Positions 1-10,961 of a DNA stretch of 64,000 nt are shown here, one piece after another; position 1 is the stretch's first letter, and every line of letters starts with the position of its first letter. Below the pieces are notes generated by a model that did no database searches, had not been told where the DNA came from, and worked only from the letters and a program-made list of their open reading frames with translations. The translations under genes were made by a program, and so were the position numbers. Origin of the DNA: Allacma fusca (Eukaryota > Arthropoda > Collembola > Symphypleona > Sminthuridae); NCBI GenBank assembly GCA_947179485.1, contig OX359247.1, forward strand, positions 48,953,131 to 49,017,130. Reading direction: 5' to 3'.

Positions 1-109
1 GAATTGCTTTGGGGCAAATTGAATCGAAAATCGGTTTTTCGATTCAATTCAAGCTTCAAATTGAATCAAATTGAAAAATTCGAATCAAATTGAATCGATC
101 CGACCACTA
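1..109. mobile_element. Truncated end of a hAT-like non-autonomous element
   Basis: The first 109 bases are filled with variants of the word TTGAATCAAATTGAA and end in CCACTA. Read on the minus strand the end is TAGTGGTC followed by GATTCAA words. The complete element at 38073-38687 has the same start (TAGTGGTC) and the same word family, so this is probably another copy of that family whose other end lies outside the window. The target duplication cannot be checked here; it would be CAAAGGAG at 110-117. Confidence 0.6.
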
Positions 110-2378
110 CAAAGGAGTCGCAGCACATGAAAAAAAAATCCTGTGAGCTCTTGTAAGGATTGCCACTTTTTATATTAAAGTAATTACACTACCCCAACAT
201 GTGCCGAGTTGTGACTCTCCTCTACTGTAATAGAACAGTAAACCAACTCGTAGTTGTAAGGTTGCGGATATATTGGGAAGGCAAATGAGTAAATTGACAC
301 TGCACGAAAAGCTGCCAGACGTTCTACTTCTAGAAGAAATTCTGCTAGGAGTTTACTATAGGCTTATTTCCACGTTCCATTTAAAAACATGAGGCATGTA
401 CACACTTCCAAAAATATATTTATATTCCAATGTATGTATACGGCACTTTATACTAGTGGATTCTGATAGATTGATAACTAAGAGCTGCCATCTGGAAACA
501 GCTAAAAATTGTTGGGTTAAACGCTAAAAATCTTCCTCATATTTTTTTTTTGCTACTTCTAATGTCAGTAAGGGTATTGCACTCGTTTGGCTACAGAAAA
601 GAAAAATATCTCCTGAGCATACACAAGTGACCATGCCAAGTTATACCAAACAATGGCATCTGCAGTCTGCATTATACGCATTCTGAGCATCAGTATGTGT
701 ACAGTCATGCACTTGAAAACACTTTGATTAACTAACTTCCACCAGAAACTCAGTCGAATCAATTTATAATGATTCCTATACTAAAACGAAGAAATTACAG
801 CCTTCAGTACAAAGTAATATAATATGTAATTACTGGAAGGGCCCATAATATACATAGTAAGCCGTGCTCATAAACTGCATCTTGTAAGGGAAATGGGATA
901 CTTGAGGCACGTTTCAGCCACGCGCAGAAAACATATGAATGCACAATATAATTGTATTGCTTCCCTATTAATTGTAAGTAGCTTGATTTATCTGCCTCAA
1001 GATATTCTGAAATGCGGCAATAACTATTAGAAATTTTGTAATAGAAATTACTATGCATGTGTTGAGGGCTGAGCTACATACAGTTCATATGATAAGGTAA
1101 CATAAATAAAAACGTGTATGTCTCCGAATGGAAACTATCCTGTTGCATAAACTCCTCCCGCAGAGATATATGTATGTATGTACTAGTACAGAATATTAAC
1201 TGGTAGCCAGTAAGTGGAGGATGTAACACATGAGATGAGGCATTACCTGTTTTTATAAACACTTTTCTCTTCATCTCGTACTTTCATAATTAGCAGTGGT
1301 AACCAAATTGTGGTCGTGTATATACCTCCAACTTTATTAGGGTTTAGGAAGTGCGGTCATTCGATCATACGGCTTGCTTCCACAGTTTCGGCTCAACAAC
1401 AGTTGTTCTTGGGCCATGTGAAATACTACTTCCTGGGGTGTATACTGTTATATCAAAAGCTCTCCGTGGTTATTTAACTACGGGAAATGGAAGAATGTGG
1501 AAGTACCACAAATTATTGTCTATATTGAAAATGAGGAATCTTAACTTGTTTAATGGAATAATCAGGGCATGGACCAGAGATTGATCTAATTATGGCAGAA
1601 AGGGCTAATACAGGAAGGAAGTCGTACGGACAAATGCTTATAAAGCCTTAAATACCAACACCAATAAGTATTTATAGGGAAATGAGACTCACTGAGCGAT
1701 TCAGTGTAACCTGAAAGTTGACTTTAATACAATAAGAGAAACTAAACCTTTGCAAATTAACACATCAGAAACAGAATGTATCAAATAACTTTGGTCCAAG
1801 CACGTACTTTGCACGCTACGAGGAGCAACATTGCGCCACACATTATTAAAGGTAATTGAAACAGTCTCCCTCTCCACAGAGGCTATACTATAGTACAGTG
1901 TTCATCGCTATATGTATGTCCGTCTACATTTGTTTGGGAAATTTAGGTACACAAGTCAGGTTGAAAGAATCCAAAGGAGAGAGAGATAAAAAAAAATGAA
2001 GAGAATAGAATAAGATCTTATGAGGTTCAGAAGAAGTTAGCCGAGTGAATATCTATTCATCAGTGATACACTTCCACTACTATACTATACTACACTGTAA
2101 TATGCAAAATATTATTGAGGAACGAGAAAGCTTTGAAAGTGAGAGTTTTGTTCCGCTCTTGACTCCTCATCAACCAACAACAACTGGTGGTCATAACGAT
2201 TTGTGGTAACCGAGCACACTTGACTATATAATAAGTGATCTCGCAGCCGGCTCTTACTCCAAGTCATCCCTGTCGTGTTCTTCAGCTGCTGCTGTGAACT
2301 CTTCGTTAGTATATCTATAGTATTTTGAGAGTATGTGAGTATGTATAGGGCAAATTTATACAAGAGACGGTTTCGTAT
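110..2378. other. Gene-free stretch, nothing recognised
   Basis: AT-rich sequence with scattered short open frames on both strands (up to about 85 codons). None shows a recognisable domain, signal peptide or plausible exon chain. No RNA gene or tandem array was seen. Confidence 0.5.
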
Positions 2379-3189
2379 TAGGCATGAGCGTATCGTTCAA
2401 TTTTAAAATATCGTTAATATCGGTATCGTTAACAAGAAAAATCACGATACCGATATCCATGAACGATATATCGGTATTTGATTAAATTTAAAACAATATA
2501 CTAATTTTGATGAAACTCTATCAGATTTAATGTAGTTTTGCAGAATATTCAATATTTGTAATTTATTCTCCCTAAAACAGCCTGTAAAATCAAATTCCTT
2601 GAAAGATTGAACTGTAAGACCTGTAATACTTCACTTATGACATGCCCTAGATTTTTTCATATTAGGAACTGGAGAGCTTGTAAGCGGTGGATCGTTTGAA
2701 CTTCAATAATTTAAGTAAAATGATTCCGTTCAATTCAAACTGAACCAATCGGTTCAGTTTCGTCTTGAATTGAATCACAATTTTCCGACACAGAATTGAA
2801 TATGTCCAAGCACTATCGGCCAGCTCAAGCAACCTAAGTTTGAAAATGCTTGTTTACTACAAACAAGGATTTTGTTTTTTTATTACTACAGTTCTAACTT
2901 CGAATTCGGACAAGTATTTTTAAAATGCTCGAGTTTTACCCGTTTTGCACAGACGTTTTCAATGACATTTGTAACGTTTCACATTCCTTGATAGATTGAT
3001 TCCTTTACTTAAAAAACTAGTAAGAGGGACACAGGGTGGCATTTTTGAAAATTAAGCTTCCTGTGTACGATATTAAAATTAACCGATATATCGCTTTAAA
3101 ATTGCGAGAAATATCGGGACATATCGTTGCTTAAAAATGTACGATATGGACCGATATATCGTATCGTTATATCGTTCCGCTCATGCCTA
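2379..3189. mobile_element. hAT-like non-autonomous element with ATATCG words
   Basis: The 811-bp element starts TAGGCATGAGCG and ends with its exact reverse complement CGCTCATGCCTA. It is flanked by a perfect 8-bp duplication, TTTCGTAT (2371-2378 and 3190-3197). Both ends are packed with ATATCG / CGATATATCG words. An 8-bp duplication with short TIRs is characteristic of hAT elements. There is no transposase frame, so it is non-autonomous. It lies about 320 bp upstream of the UGT start codon. Confidence 0.85.
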
Positions 3190-3197
3190 TTTCGTAT

Positions 3198-3507
3198 ATG
3201 GGTCATTAATTTGCATTCCATAACAACAAAGTATGCCTTTAGTCAGAATTAAGCTAAAAAGTGGACATCAAGACAATTACACAAGTGAATTCATATTGGA
3301 GTCTCATCACGTTACCACCATGAGGGAATGATTGTATGGTAATTTTTTATTATTAATTTCCTGTAGCACCTGAACCCAAACTGATGCCGTCTAAATGAAG
3401 AATTATGCAGTGTAAAGACAACAGACAGGACCACCAATTCCAATACAATCCAACAAGACGACTCAGCAATACGCTTTGAGAGGACATCGTCACTATCGAG
3501 CTGAAGA
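3198..3507 (+). promoter_or_regulatory. Presumed promoter and 5' UTR of the UGT gene
   Basis: This is the sequence between the hAT-like element and the UGT start codon. No clear TATA box or other motif could be assigned. The transposon end therefore lies within the region where a core or proximal promoter would be expected. Confidence 0.3.
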
Positions 3508-5710
3508 ATGGCATTTCTATTTGGAGATAGAAAGTTGTGGTTACTCGTGGTAGTGTTGTGCGTTAGTGAACTTGCGTCATGTGGAAAGATACTTATTCTA
3601 CATCCGCTCTATTCTGGGTCACACGTTCTCACGTTGAGCTCCGTGGCCGAGTCATTGACACAGCGGGGACATCAGATTCATATTGTCAGGTGGAAGGATG
3701 CTCATATCTTTCCAGCCCAAAATAATCCCAACATTACAACCACCACTCTCGCCATGGATAACAGTAATGGCCAGCACGCGTTCCTCACATCCGAAAAACA
3801 GGCTGCTTTTCAGGTACTACTTCTGCAGATAGATACTCATTGTCAGACCTCCTGGTCTTGACGTGCAAATATATGTATATGTATGTATACTTTAACTAAA
3901 GAACTCCATTTACCTCAAAATGGATTTTTCAATCTCCTAGCTATTAAATATTCTATTAAATTGCGAGTTTCAAGGGATATGCATGCATTGTAAGTTGGTT
4001 TGGGTTCATTTCACAGGTGCCATTCGACATCCTCTGGAATTCAGGTTTGAGTGCCAAGGCAATCCTTGATTCTTACCGTGCATTTCCCTTAATGGGAGCT
4101 CATTGTGAGACTCTTCTGGGGAACAAAAGACTATTTCGAGAGCTGCAACAAGAGAAATTCGATCTAGCCATAATTGACATTTTGTATAATGAGTGTGGTC
4201 TCGCTTTATTGCATCAATTACGAATCCCAAGTGTGGGGTACTGGGCATTCCCATTTGCCTCCGGTGAGGCGGACTACACAACAGCATTTCTACCCTCGTC
4301 CCATGTTCCTACTTTTCTGTCCAAGCAATCGGATCAAATGACGTTTTGGCAAAGGCTGTACAATACCTTGTTGAAAGCCGGGAGTCATTTAATTATGTGG
4401 ATTCATTGCTCCATCATTCACCGTGCAGTTCAAAGTCACTACCCCGGATCTCCGCACCCCTTCGATCTTCTCAAAGATATGAACGGCATGTTAATTAACA
4501 CGGATTACTCCCTGGACTATCCTAGACTTCTACCTCCAACCTTCGTCAATGTCGGTGGAATGCAAATCCGCAATCCCAGACCACTTCCAAAGGTAGCCAT
4601 TACAAAACTAATCATCCACTACTATACTAGACTAACCACCTATCTGTAACATGTAAAAAAAACCTCAGTCCTAGTCCTGAAGTATAAACATTTAAAATAT
4701 GTGTGTAATTTCAGGAAATTGAGAGCTGGATGGAAAGTTCGGGTGACCACGGAGTTATTCTTTTTACAATGGGCTTCATCTTCAACCCCAGCATAGTTCC
4801 AAAGAAGCTAATCAATGCATTTATGAAGGCCTTCAGTAGGTTCCCCCAAAAGTTTTTAATGAAATTTGACGGTCATATTGATCACATTCCTGCAAATGTC
4901 AAAGTTCTTAGTTGGATTCCTCAGCAAGATGTTTTGGGTAAATATTCGATCAATATAACCTTTGAATATTACATTAGCTGCGCCTGATTACTAGCCTCGA
5001 AGTAGTAGTACCATAGTTAGATTATTGTATAAACAATCTAAAATTTGTTTCTTTAACTCCCAGCACATTCAAGAACAAAAGTTTTCCTTACACATTGCGG
5101 ACTTCATGGCGTAATGGAGGCAATTTACTACGGAGTTCCAATGGTCGGAATGCCTATATTCATCGATCAAGGAGATGTTCTCATCAAAATGAAGGATAAA
5201 GGCATTGCAGTTGGTTTCCACAAAGAGAACACAACAGCTGAAGAAATTTATGCAGCTTTGAAGGAAGTCATTGATAACCCAAAATACAAGCATAACATTC
5301 AGAGATTATCTCACCTGATGAGAGACGTCAAAGAAAGTCCATTAGAGAGGGCAACGGAACTGCTTGAGTATATAATGAGACACCACGGTGCTGAGCATTT
5401 AAAATTAAGCAGCCGTCATTTGAACTTTTTCCAGTATTTTTGCATCGACACAATATTATTTCTTCTTCTCCTCATCGCAACAGTTTCCTACATTCAATTT
5501 CGTATATGGAAACAAATCTTCCGATTTTTCTGGAACAAATTGTGGGACCTAAAATTTGATCAAAATAAGCAAATCCAATCCCAGATATACCAAAAACTGA
5601 ACAGTATCAATGAGTCTGCGAAAGGAAAAGTGACGGAGAATTTAACTGAATTTTCCTACGGAAGTGTTCATTCTAGAAGGCAATTCTTGCATGAGAGGAA
5701 ACGTCAGTGA
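3508..5710 (+). CDS. UDP-glycosyltransferase (UGT), four exons
   Basis: Exons 3508-3813, 4017-4592, 4715-4937 and 5064-5710 join into 583 residues with consensus GT-AG sites. The enzyme transfers a sugar from a UDP-sugar to small lipophilic acceptors in the ER membrane (family knowledge). Visible features: a hydrophobic signal peptide (about residues 10-25); the likely catalytic His39 in SGSH; the region containing the partner Asp in FDLAIID; WIPQQ at 361-365; and the UGT signature from about 361 to D403-Q404, including THCG (378-381) and EAIYYGVPMVG. A transmembrane helix lies at about 492-514, followed by a basic cytosolic tail of about 70 residues, longer than the usual short tail. THCG replaces the commoner THGG but the family pattern allows Cys there. 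Acceptor substrate cannot be inferred. Arthropod UGTs usually occur in families, and no second copy is present here. Confidence 0.93.
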
Positions 5711-8700
5711 TTTCGAGTTTGATTTCGTCAGATAATTAATCAACGACTGTGCCATTTATGCCGATGATTCCAAATAGCTTTGTGCGTAGTTTTTTTTTGA
5801 GGCTTTATAAAATTATCCACTTGTGGTGAGTGAGCCTCACAAACACAAGATCTAATTTTCTTATAATATACTCCTCCCCTGTGACTCTTTGTAAGTCCTA
5901 CTCGTTCATGCAAACGATACTGTTCAGTATTAATCCCATCTTCCAAAATATTGTTTGTCAAAAACGAACATCTTTGTTGTGGTCTGTGTGCATGAGACTG
6001 CATTTTTGTGTGTGTGGGTGTTGCAATTTCCGGCTCATTATAAAATGTATACATTCTAATTGATAAGATTTGGTCGGTGCGGGTTTCCGTTATCTAAGAA
6101 GGTGTGTTTTTGTACAAATGTGAATAATCTCCACTTCTCTATAGCTCAGCTCTAAAAATGGTTTCAGGCTTTAAAAGGGTCATCCTTTCCAGAACTCCTT
6201 TCTAAAATATTTTAACTACAGAATTTCCATGAATCACCAAACTATTTAATTTATTATAATTTGTATTGCAATTATAGCCTTCAACATTTACTTTTCCTTC
6301 ACTGTGTAGACACACCTACGTATATTTTAGGTTAGGATCAAATGTGCATATACTTTAATATAGATACTCTATCTTGAATTTATTATTACAGAATAAACAA
6401 CTTCATTTTTTTGCCCAGAACATTGACTCCGCATTTAGCACACAATCTTTCATACTTCGGACTGTTTTACTTCCAGTATACTATCAGGCAAACGTCGATG
6501 GCAATATAAAAATAGTGCACCCATTTTACTGTCTAATCGCAATAACGATCCCTGCAAAAGTTATATACCTACACTTACTCATGGATCACTGCTTCAATAC
6601 TTCCATCTAGTGTTGCAATAAGTTCTTTGATTTGGATTGACTTAGCTGCTGCATTGCAAATCAGCAAAAATTTCGTTCCATGTTTTTTTATTTCGGGTTT
6701 GCTTTGATAATTTTACAAATAGGCCATTATTATTTCGACTTTTGATACTCAGACTGAACTCGTTTGAGCATAATAAATTCCAGCAATTCAACAGCAGAGC
6801 TAAACTACAAGATAACTCTAAAGAGCACCATCACAGCTTACATATGAGCATTACTTAAAGACAGCATCGAGGGGATAATGGACACTCTGGTCAATTTGGG
6901 CCCACTCGACGACACCTGTATACGGCAAACGAAATGACAGTTTTTATCAGAAACTGCGAATGCACAAGGTCTACATCAGATGACAACCCTCTAAAAACAG
7001 GTGTTGGAAATGACAATAATACCATGTTCAGTTACAGTGGGACACCCTGTCTTGTAACAATCATTACGGCCCAATCCTACTCATCCTGACTTCCAGACAG
7101 TCTACAAAAGTCAACAGGAATCGACAGTAAATGAACCAGATGCTACCACCCAAAAACAAGAGCGCCGTTCCTACAAGGATGTGATTTACAACTACTAAAA
7201 CAAACTCTAGTAAAGGCTTCCCATACTCTTTAAAGTAATGCTCCCAGTACCAGTTTCTCACGTGTAAGAAAGTGTCATCTTGAAATGTCATCGTGTTCAA
7301 CCCCTCTCTGCAATGTGGATAGCCATTGAACTAAAGGAATAAATTGACCTTGATTTACTACACACACCCGATAAGTTCCTCCAACAAGCTTGTAAATACA
7401 AATAATTCATACAAGTTTTTTTTCCCCCAATCAAATCAAATACAACAGCTAAATACTAAAAAATATCATCCTTACCAAATCACCAGAGATTTTGACACAA
7501 GAAAAATAACCTTAAGATAAATATCCCCGACACTGTCTCCTTTTGTCAGGACTGTCTGGGTCATGATTCATTCAATAGTGGTGGTGGTGGTGGGGGGGGG
7601 GGTGGATGGAAGGGGGATTTTAATTCCATCAAAACTATGCACACACCTAAAATCATTGAACCAACAATTAAATAATTACTCTCCAAAAATGATTACAAAT
7701 TACCTGGAATCAACTCAGGAACTGGAAACTACACCCCGGCCACCACACTCTATATAATAATAAGACTACTACTCTCTCAAAATGGAATGATTTACAGATT
7801 TTTTTTTGTTTTTTTTTACTCCTTGAAAATAGCGTCCCCATCTATTGAAGACTATGAGTTGGAGGAGGTCTTTGCCATGTACTATTAAAACTATTGCATG
7901 TGGAGATTTCCGAGTCCACCGTCTCTCTTATTTATTTCACTGCATCCAACAAAACTCTGCAGTAAAATCCCACACCGTCAAACCTACATACATTCCCCAA
8001 GCCCACGTCATCCGTGAAAATACCACACAAAAATTTATTATTTAACCACCAAATACTTGCTTACATTGACAAACTCAAATTTAAATCCAATCCCAACTAA
8101 ATCCTACAATCTAAAATTCCTTACAATTTAACCCCCCACACCTTCCAGTAGTACAATGGGAATTAATCCTCAACCTCCCCAAAACTACCGTCCAACTTCA
8201 ACTCCCCTCACTCCCAAAACAATTCTAAATAATTTATAGTACCAGTTTACACGCACTGCAGTCATTCCTCAGCCCAGACCATAAAGCTCCATATAACTTT
8301 CCACATATATCTATATACATAATTATATATATATACACACAAGGTCGACAAATCTGTTAAAGAATTTAAAAAATCCCTTTCCCTCTATGGAAATACCCTC
8401 CAAATGACTATTTCACCTGACCCTATTTTATATAACACACGTCCCCGAAAAACCGGTAATAATTATATGACCTTCCTCTCAACAACACACTTGACGGGTA
8501 AGGCTCAAAATTTTGAATTTTAAAGGTGTGACTTTACCTTTTTTTTGTTTTTAGAGATGTCCGTGTAGGAGAAGTAATCACGCCCAAAGTATATACAGTT
8601 GTTAATATTAAGTAAGTACAGATGTGATGGGAAGTTAAATATCCTTACGTTCAAATATAATATTTGAGTTGGAGAGGACTGTAAATAAAGTGAGGAATTT

Positions 8701-9101
8701 TTGAATTTTTTCACACAATTCAAAAAAAGGAATTAATGGAGGGTTAAGGAGTAGGAATTAGGTCAGTTAAGTAAGTATAAGTATATTTAAAAAAATAAGT
8801 ATATAGGAAAGTGAGGAGATTGATTTGGGAGGAATTCTGCTCACCCAACTGACGACGATCTTGACTTGAGCCGACGAAGGAGCATGAAAGAGTGAATGTT
8901 CCGTCGGTCTGTTCGATTGTTCGAGAAGCTGAGAATGGAAACTCTGGAAAGGAAGATGTCGTTTCCGAGCATTATTTCAGTCAGAGTTTGGAGCTATACT
9001 TATTATGAGTGGAGGATATAAGAATTTGTTTGCTCTTTTTTTCTAACGTGTATACAACCCCCCCCCTCCTCCGTCTCCCCCCTCCCCCCACTTGTTTATT
9101 A
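5711..9101. other. Gene-poor stretch downstream of UGT
   Basis: A possible poly(A) signal AATAAA for UGT is at 6392-6397. Otherwise I see a GT/poly-G run near 7578-7603, one candidate membrane-protein exon on the minus strand (7064-7300), a C-rich block (about 7.6-8.47 kb) followed abruptly by a G/A-rich block (about 8.5-9.05 kb), and a poly-C tract just before the element at 9102. No recognisable gene. Confidence 0.4.
7064..7300 (-). CDS. Candidate exon of an unknown membrane protein
   Basis: A 78-codon open frame (in-frame ATG at residue 4, 7291-7289) with a possible 3' splice site (ATTGCAG) just upstream. It begins with a polar, aromatic segment (WYWEHYFKEYG) and then has a long hydrophobic stretch that could hold one or two membrane helices, ending in a short tail. 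I do not recognise a family. It may be the last exon of a minus-strand gene, a degraded fragment, or chance; the strongly hydrophobic composition is the only support. Confidence 0.2.
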   Translation of the reverse strand: MNTMTFQDDTFLHVRNWYWEHYFKEYGKPLLEFVLVVVNHILVGTALLFLGGSIWFIYCRFLLTFVDCLEVRMSRIGP

Positions 9102-10132
9102 CTGTGGAATCACATAGAAATGGACCCTAGCCAATTAGCCATCCAGGTGTGCTGACACGCCTCCCCGACCCTCATTGGCTCGTTATTCCGGAATGAATGT
9201 TTTGTATTATACAGCGCGAATTTGACGGCACTATGTACGTACCATGTAAATTAGACGACCGATCGTTTACATTGGCTTTAACATTTAAGTGATTTAATTT
9301 AATATAATTTTAAAATGGGTACGGCAAACAAATTGCAACTAACAGTAAGTGAGCCACTTTGCGACAAAAAGTAATATGTTAATCGCACTACAGAAACTAG
9401 GATTTTATTGTGTGTACTACTAAAATTAGTTCAGTCCTCAAAAATCTTAAATAATTCTCCCGGTAGGACTTGCGAAACCAAATAGTATCTACTGGAACAA
9501 ACCGTCTAAAAAATTCCAGAGATTTTTGATTTTTGGTACTGCCACGAAAATGTGATCATGAAAAAGAAAATGTTGATCCAAAAGTGCCGAGACCAATTAA
9601 TAAACAAATTGAATGTGATACATTTACGGTCGCCGAAAAAAGGAGAGTAACATTACACTTTTAAGGCAAAAATTTTATTCACAAGAATGAATAAAAAGCC
9701 TGTTAGGAACAACAGGATATCTTTCTTCATAGGGAGCAATATCTTCGATCAATTAAGTCCTACCGGGAGAATTATTTAAGATTTTAAGATTTTTGAGGAC
9801 TAAACTAATTTTAATAGTACACACAATAAAATCCTAGTTTCTGTAGTGCGATTAACATGTTACTTTTTGTCACAAAGTGGCTCACTTACTGTTAGTTGCA
9901 ATTTGTTTGCCGTACTCATTTTAAAATTATATTAAATTAAATCACTTAAATGTTAAAGCCAATGTAAACGATCGGTCGTCTAATTTACATGGTGCGTACA
10001 TAGTGCCGTCAAATTCGCGCTGTATAATACAAAACATTCATTCCGGAATAGCGAGCCAATGAGGGCAGGGGAGGCGTGCCAGCACACCTGGATGGCTAAT
10101 TGGCTAGGGTCCATTCCTATGTGATTCCACAG
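9102..10132. mobile_element. Foldback-type DNA element with about 370-bp TIRs, TA duplication
   Basis: Left arm 9102-9471 and right arm 9755-10132 are near-identical inverted repeats starting CTGTGGAATCACATAG. Arm differences are scattered single-base changes and small indels. The element is flanked by TA on each side (9100-9101 and 10133-10134), as in Tc1/mariner-type insertions. The 283-bp centre carries no recognisable transposase. Each arm contains a short ATG frame (MGTANKLQLT) followed by GTAAGT. It sits about 830 bp upstream of the RMDN start. Confidence 0.85.
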
Positions 10133-10961
10133 TACTCATCATTTATCAATTAAACTATATCGAGGAGGAATGTCACTGATAACGGAGTAACTTTAACTGT
10201 CCATGCTTTTTTTTTTCATTGGGGGCATTTCATTAGATTATCCTAAAGTCCTTAAAGAAGAACTCACGATTAGATTATACTTACCTCGTATACCGTCCTG
10301 ACTGCGGATCCCTCACTAACTTATTATATGTAATCCGGCTATGCCTTCTACACTTTTTTTCCCCATGGATTTGTCTAGTAAGGCTCTGACTTTTAAAAGT
10401 ACTTATGTAAGGCAGGAGTAGTTATTGCGGACAGGAGTTGGGACTGTATGTAGTAATTACTCTGTTTTGAAACATTTGTCATATTGTTAGTGTTTTGAAG
10501 AAAAATTGTTCTAAGGCTTCCATCAAAAATGAGGAGTGGGGTGAAGTGAAGCAGGATATTTTGAGAGTACTTTTAAAATTAAATGTTTGTTAATTTATTG
10601 GGTAGTTAAAAGTGAGGTTAGGAGTCATTTGAGGGGGAATGTCATGGGAGGAAGATATGGATGTGTATTTTAGGAGGATGGAGTAAATGTATTATTGAGG
10701 GGTATTTTTAAATAGAGTTTTTAGGAATCAAGAGTAGTGTAGTTATAGAGTTGTGTAGAGTAAATTCTGTATTTTATGTTTGTGATTGTAGTATTTATGT
10801 GTTGTGATTTATGTTTTAGATTCTTGATCCCGGGGTTGGGACGCGAGGGGGGATTTCTTTGGAGATTGGATATTTTGGAGTACTTGACGGGCTGAGAGGG
10901 GACAGTTGGAGAGGACTTGTGGCAAGAGACTGGGGGTAGGCATTAACTGGGAGGGAAAAGG
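10133..10961 (+). promoter_or_regulatory. G/T-rich region upstream of RMDN
   Basis: From about 10.4 kb the + strand becomes rich in G and T and poor in C up to the start codon. It probably includes the 5' UTR and perhaps a 5' non-coding exon. No TATA box or named element was identified. Confidence 0.3.

Noticed and set aside
4006-4287. 93-codon minus-strand frame opposite UGT exon 2
   Set aside because: Antisense shadow of a conserved exon.
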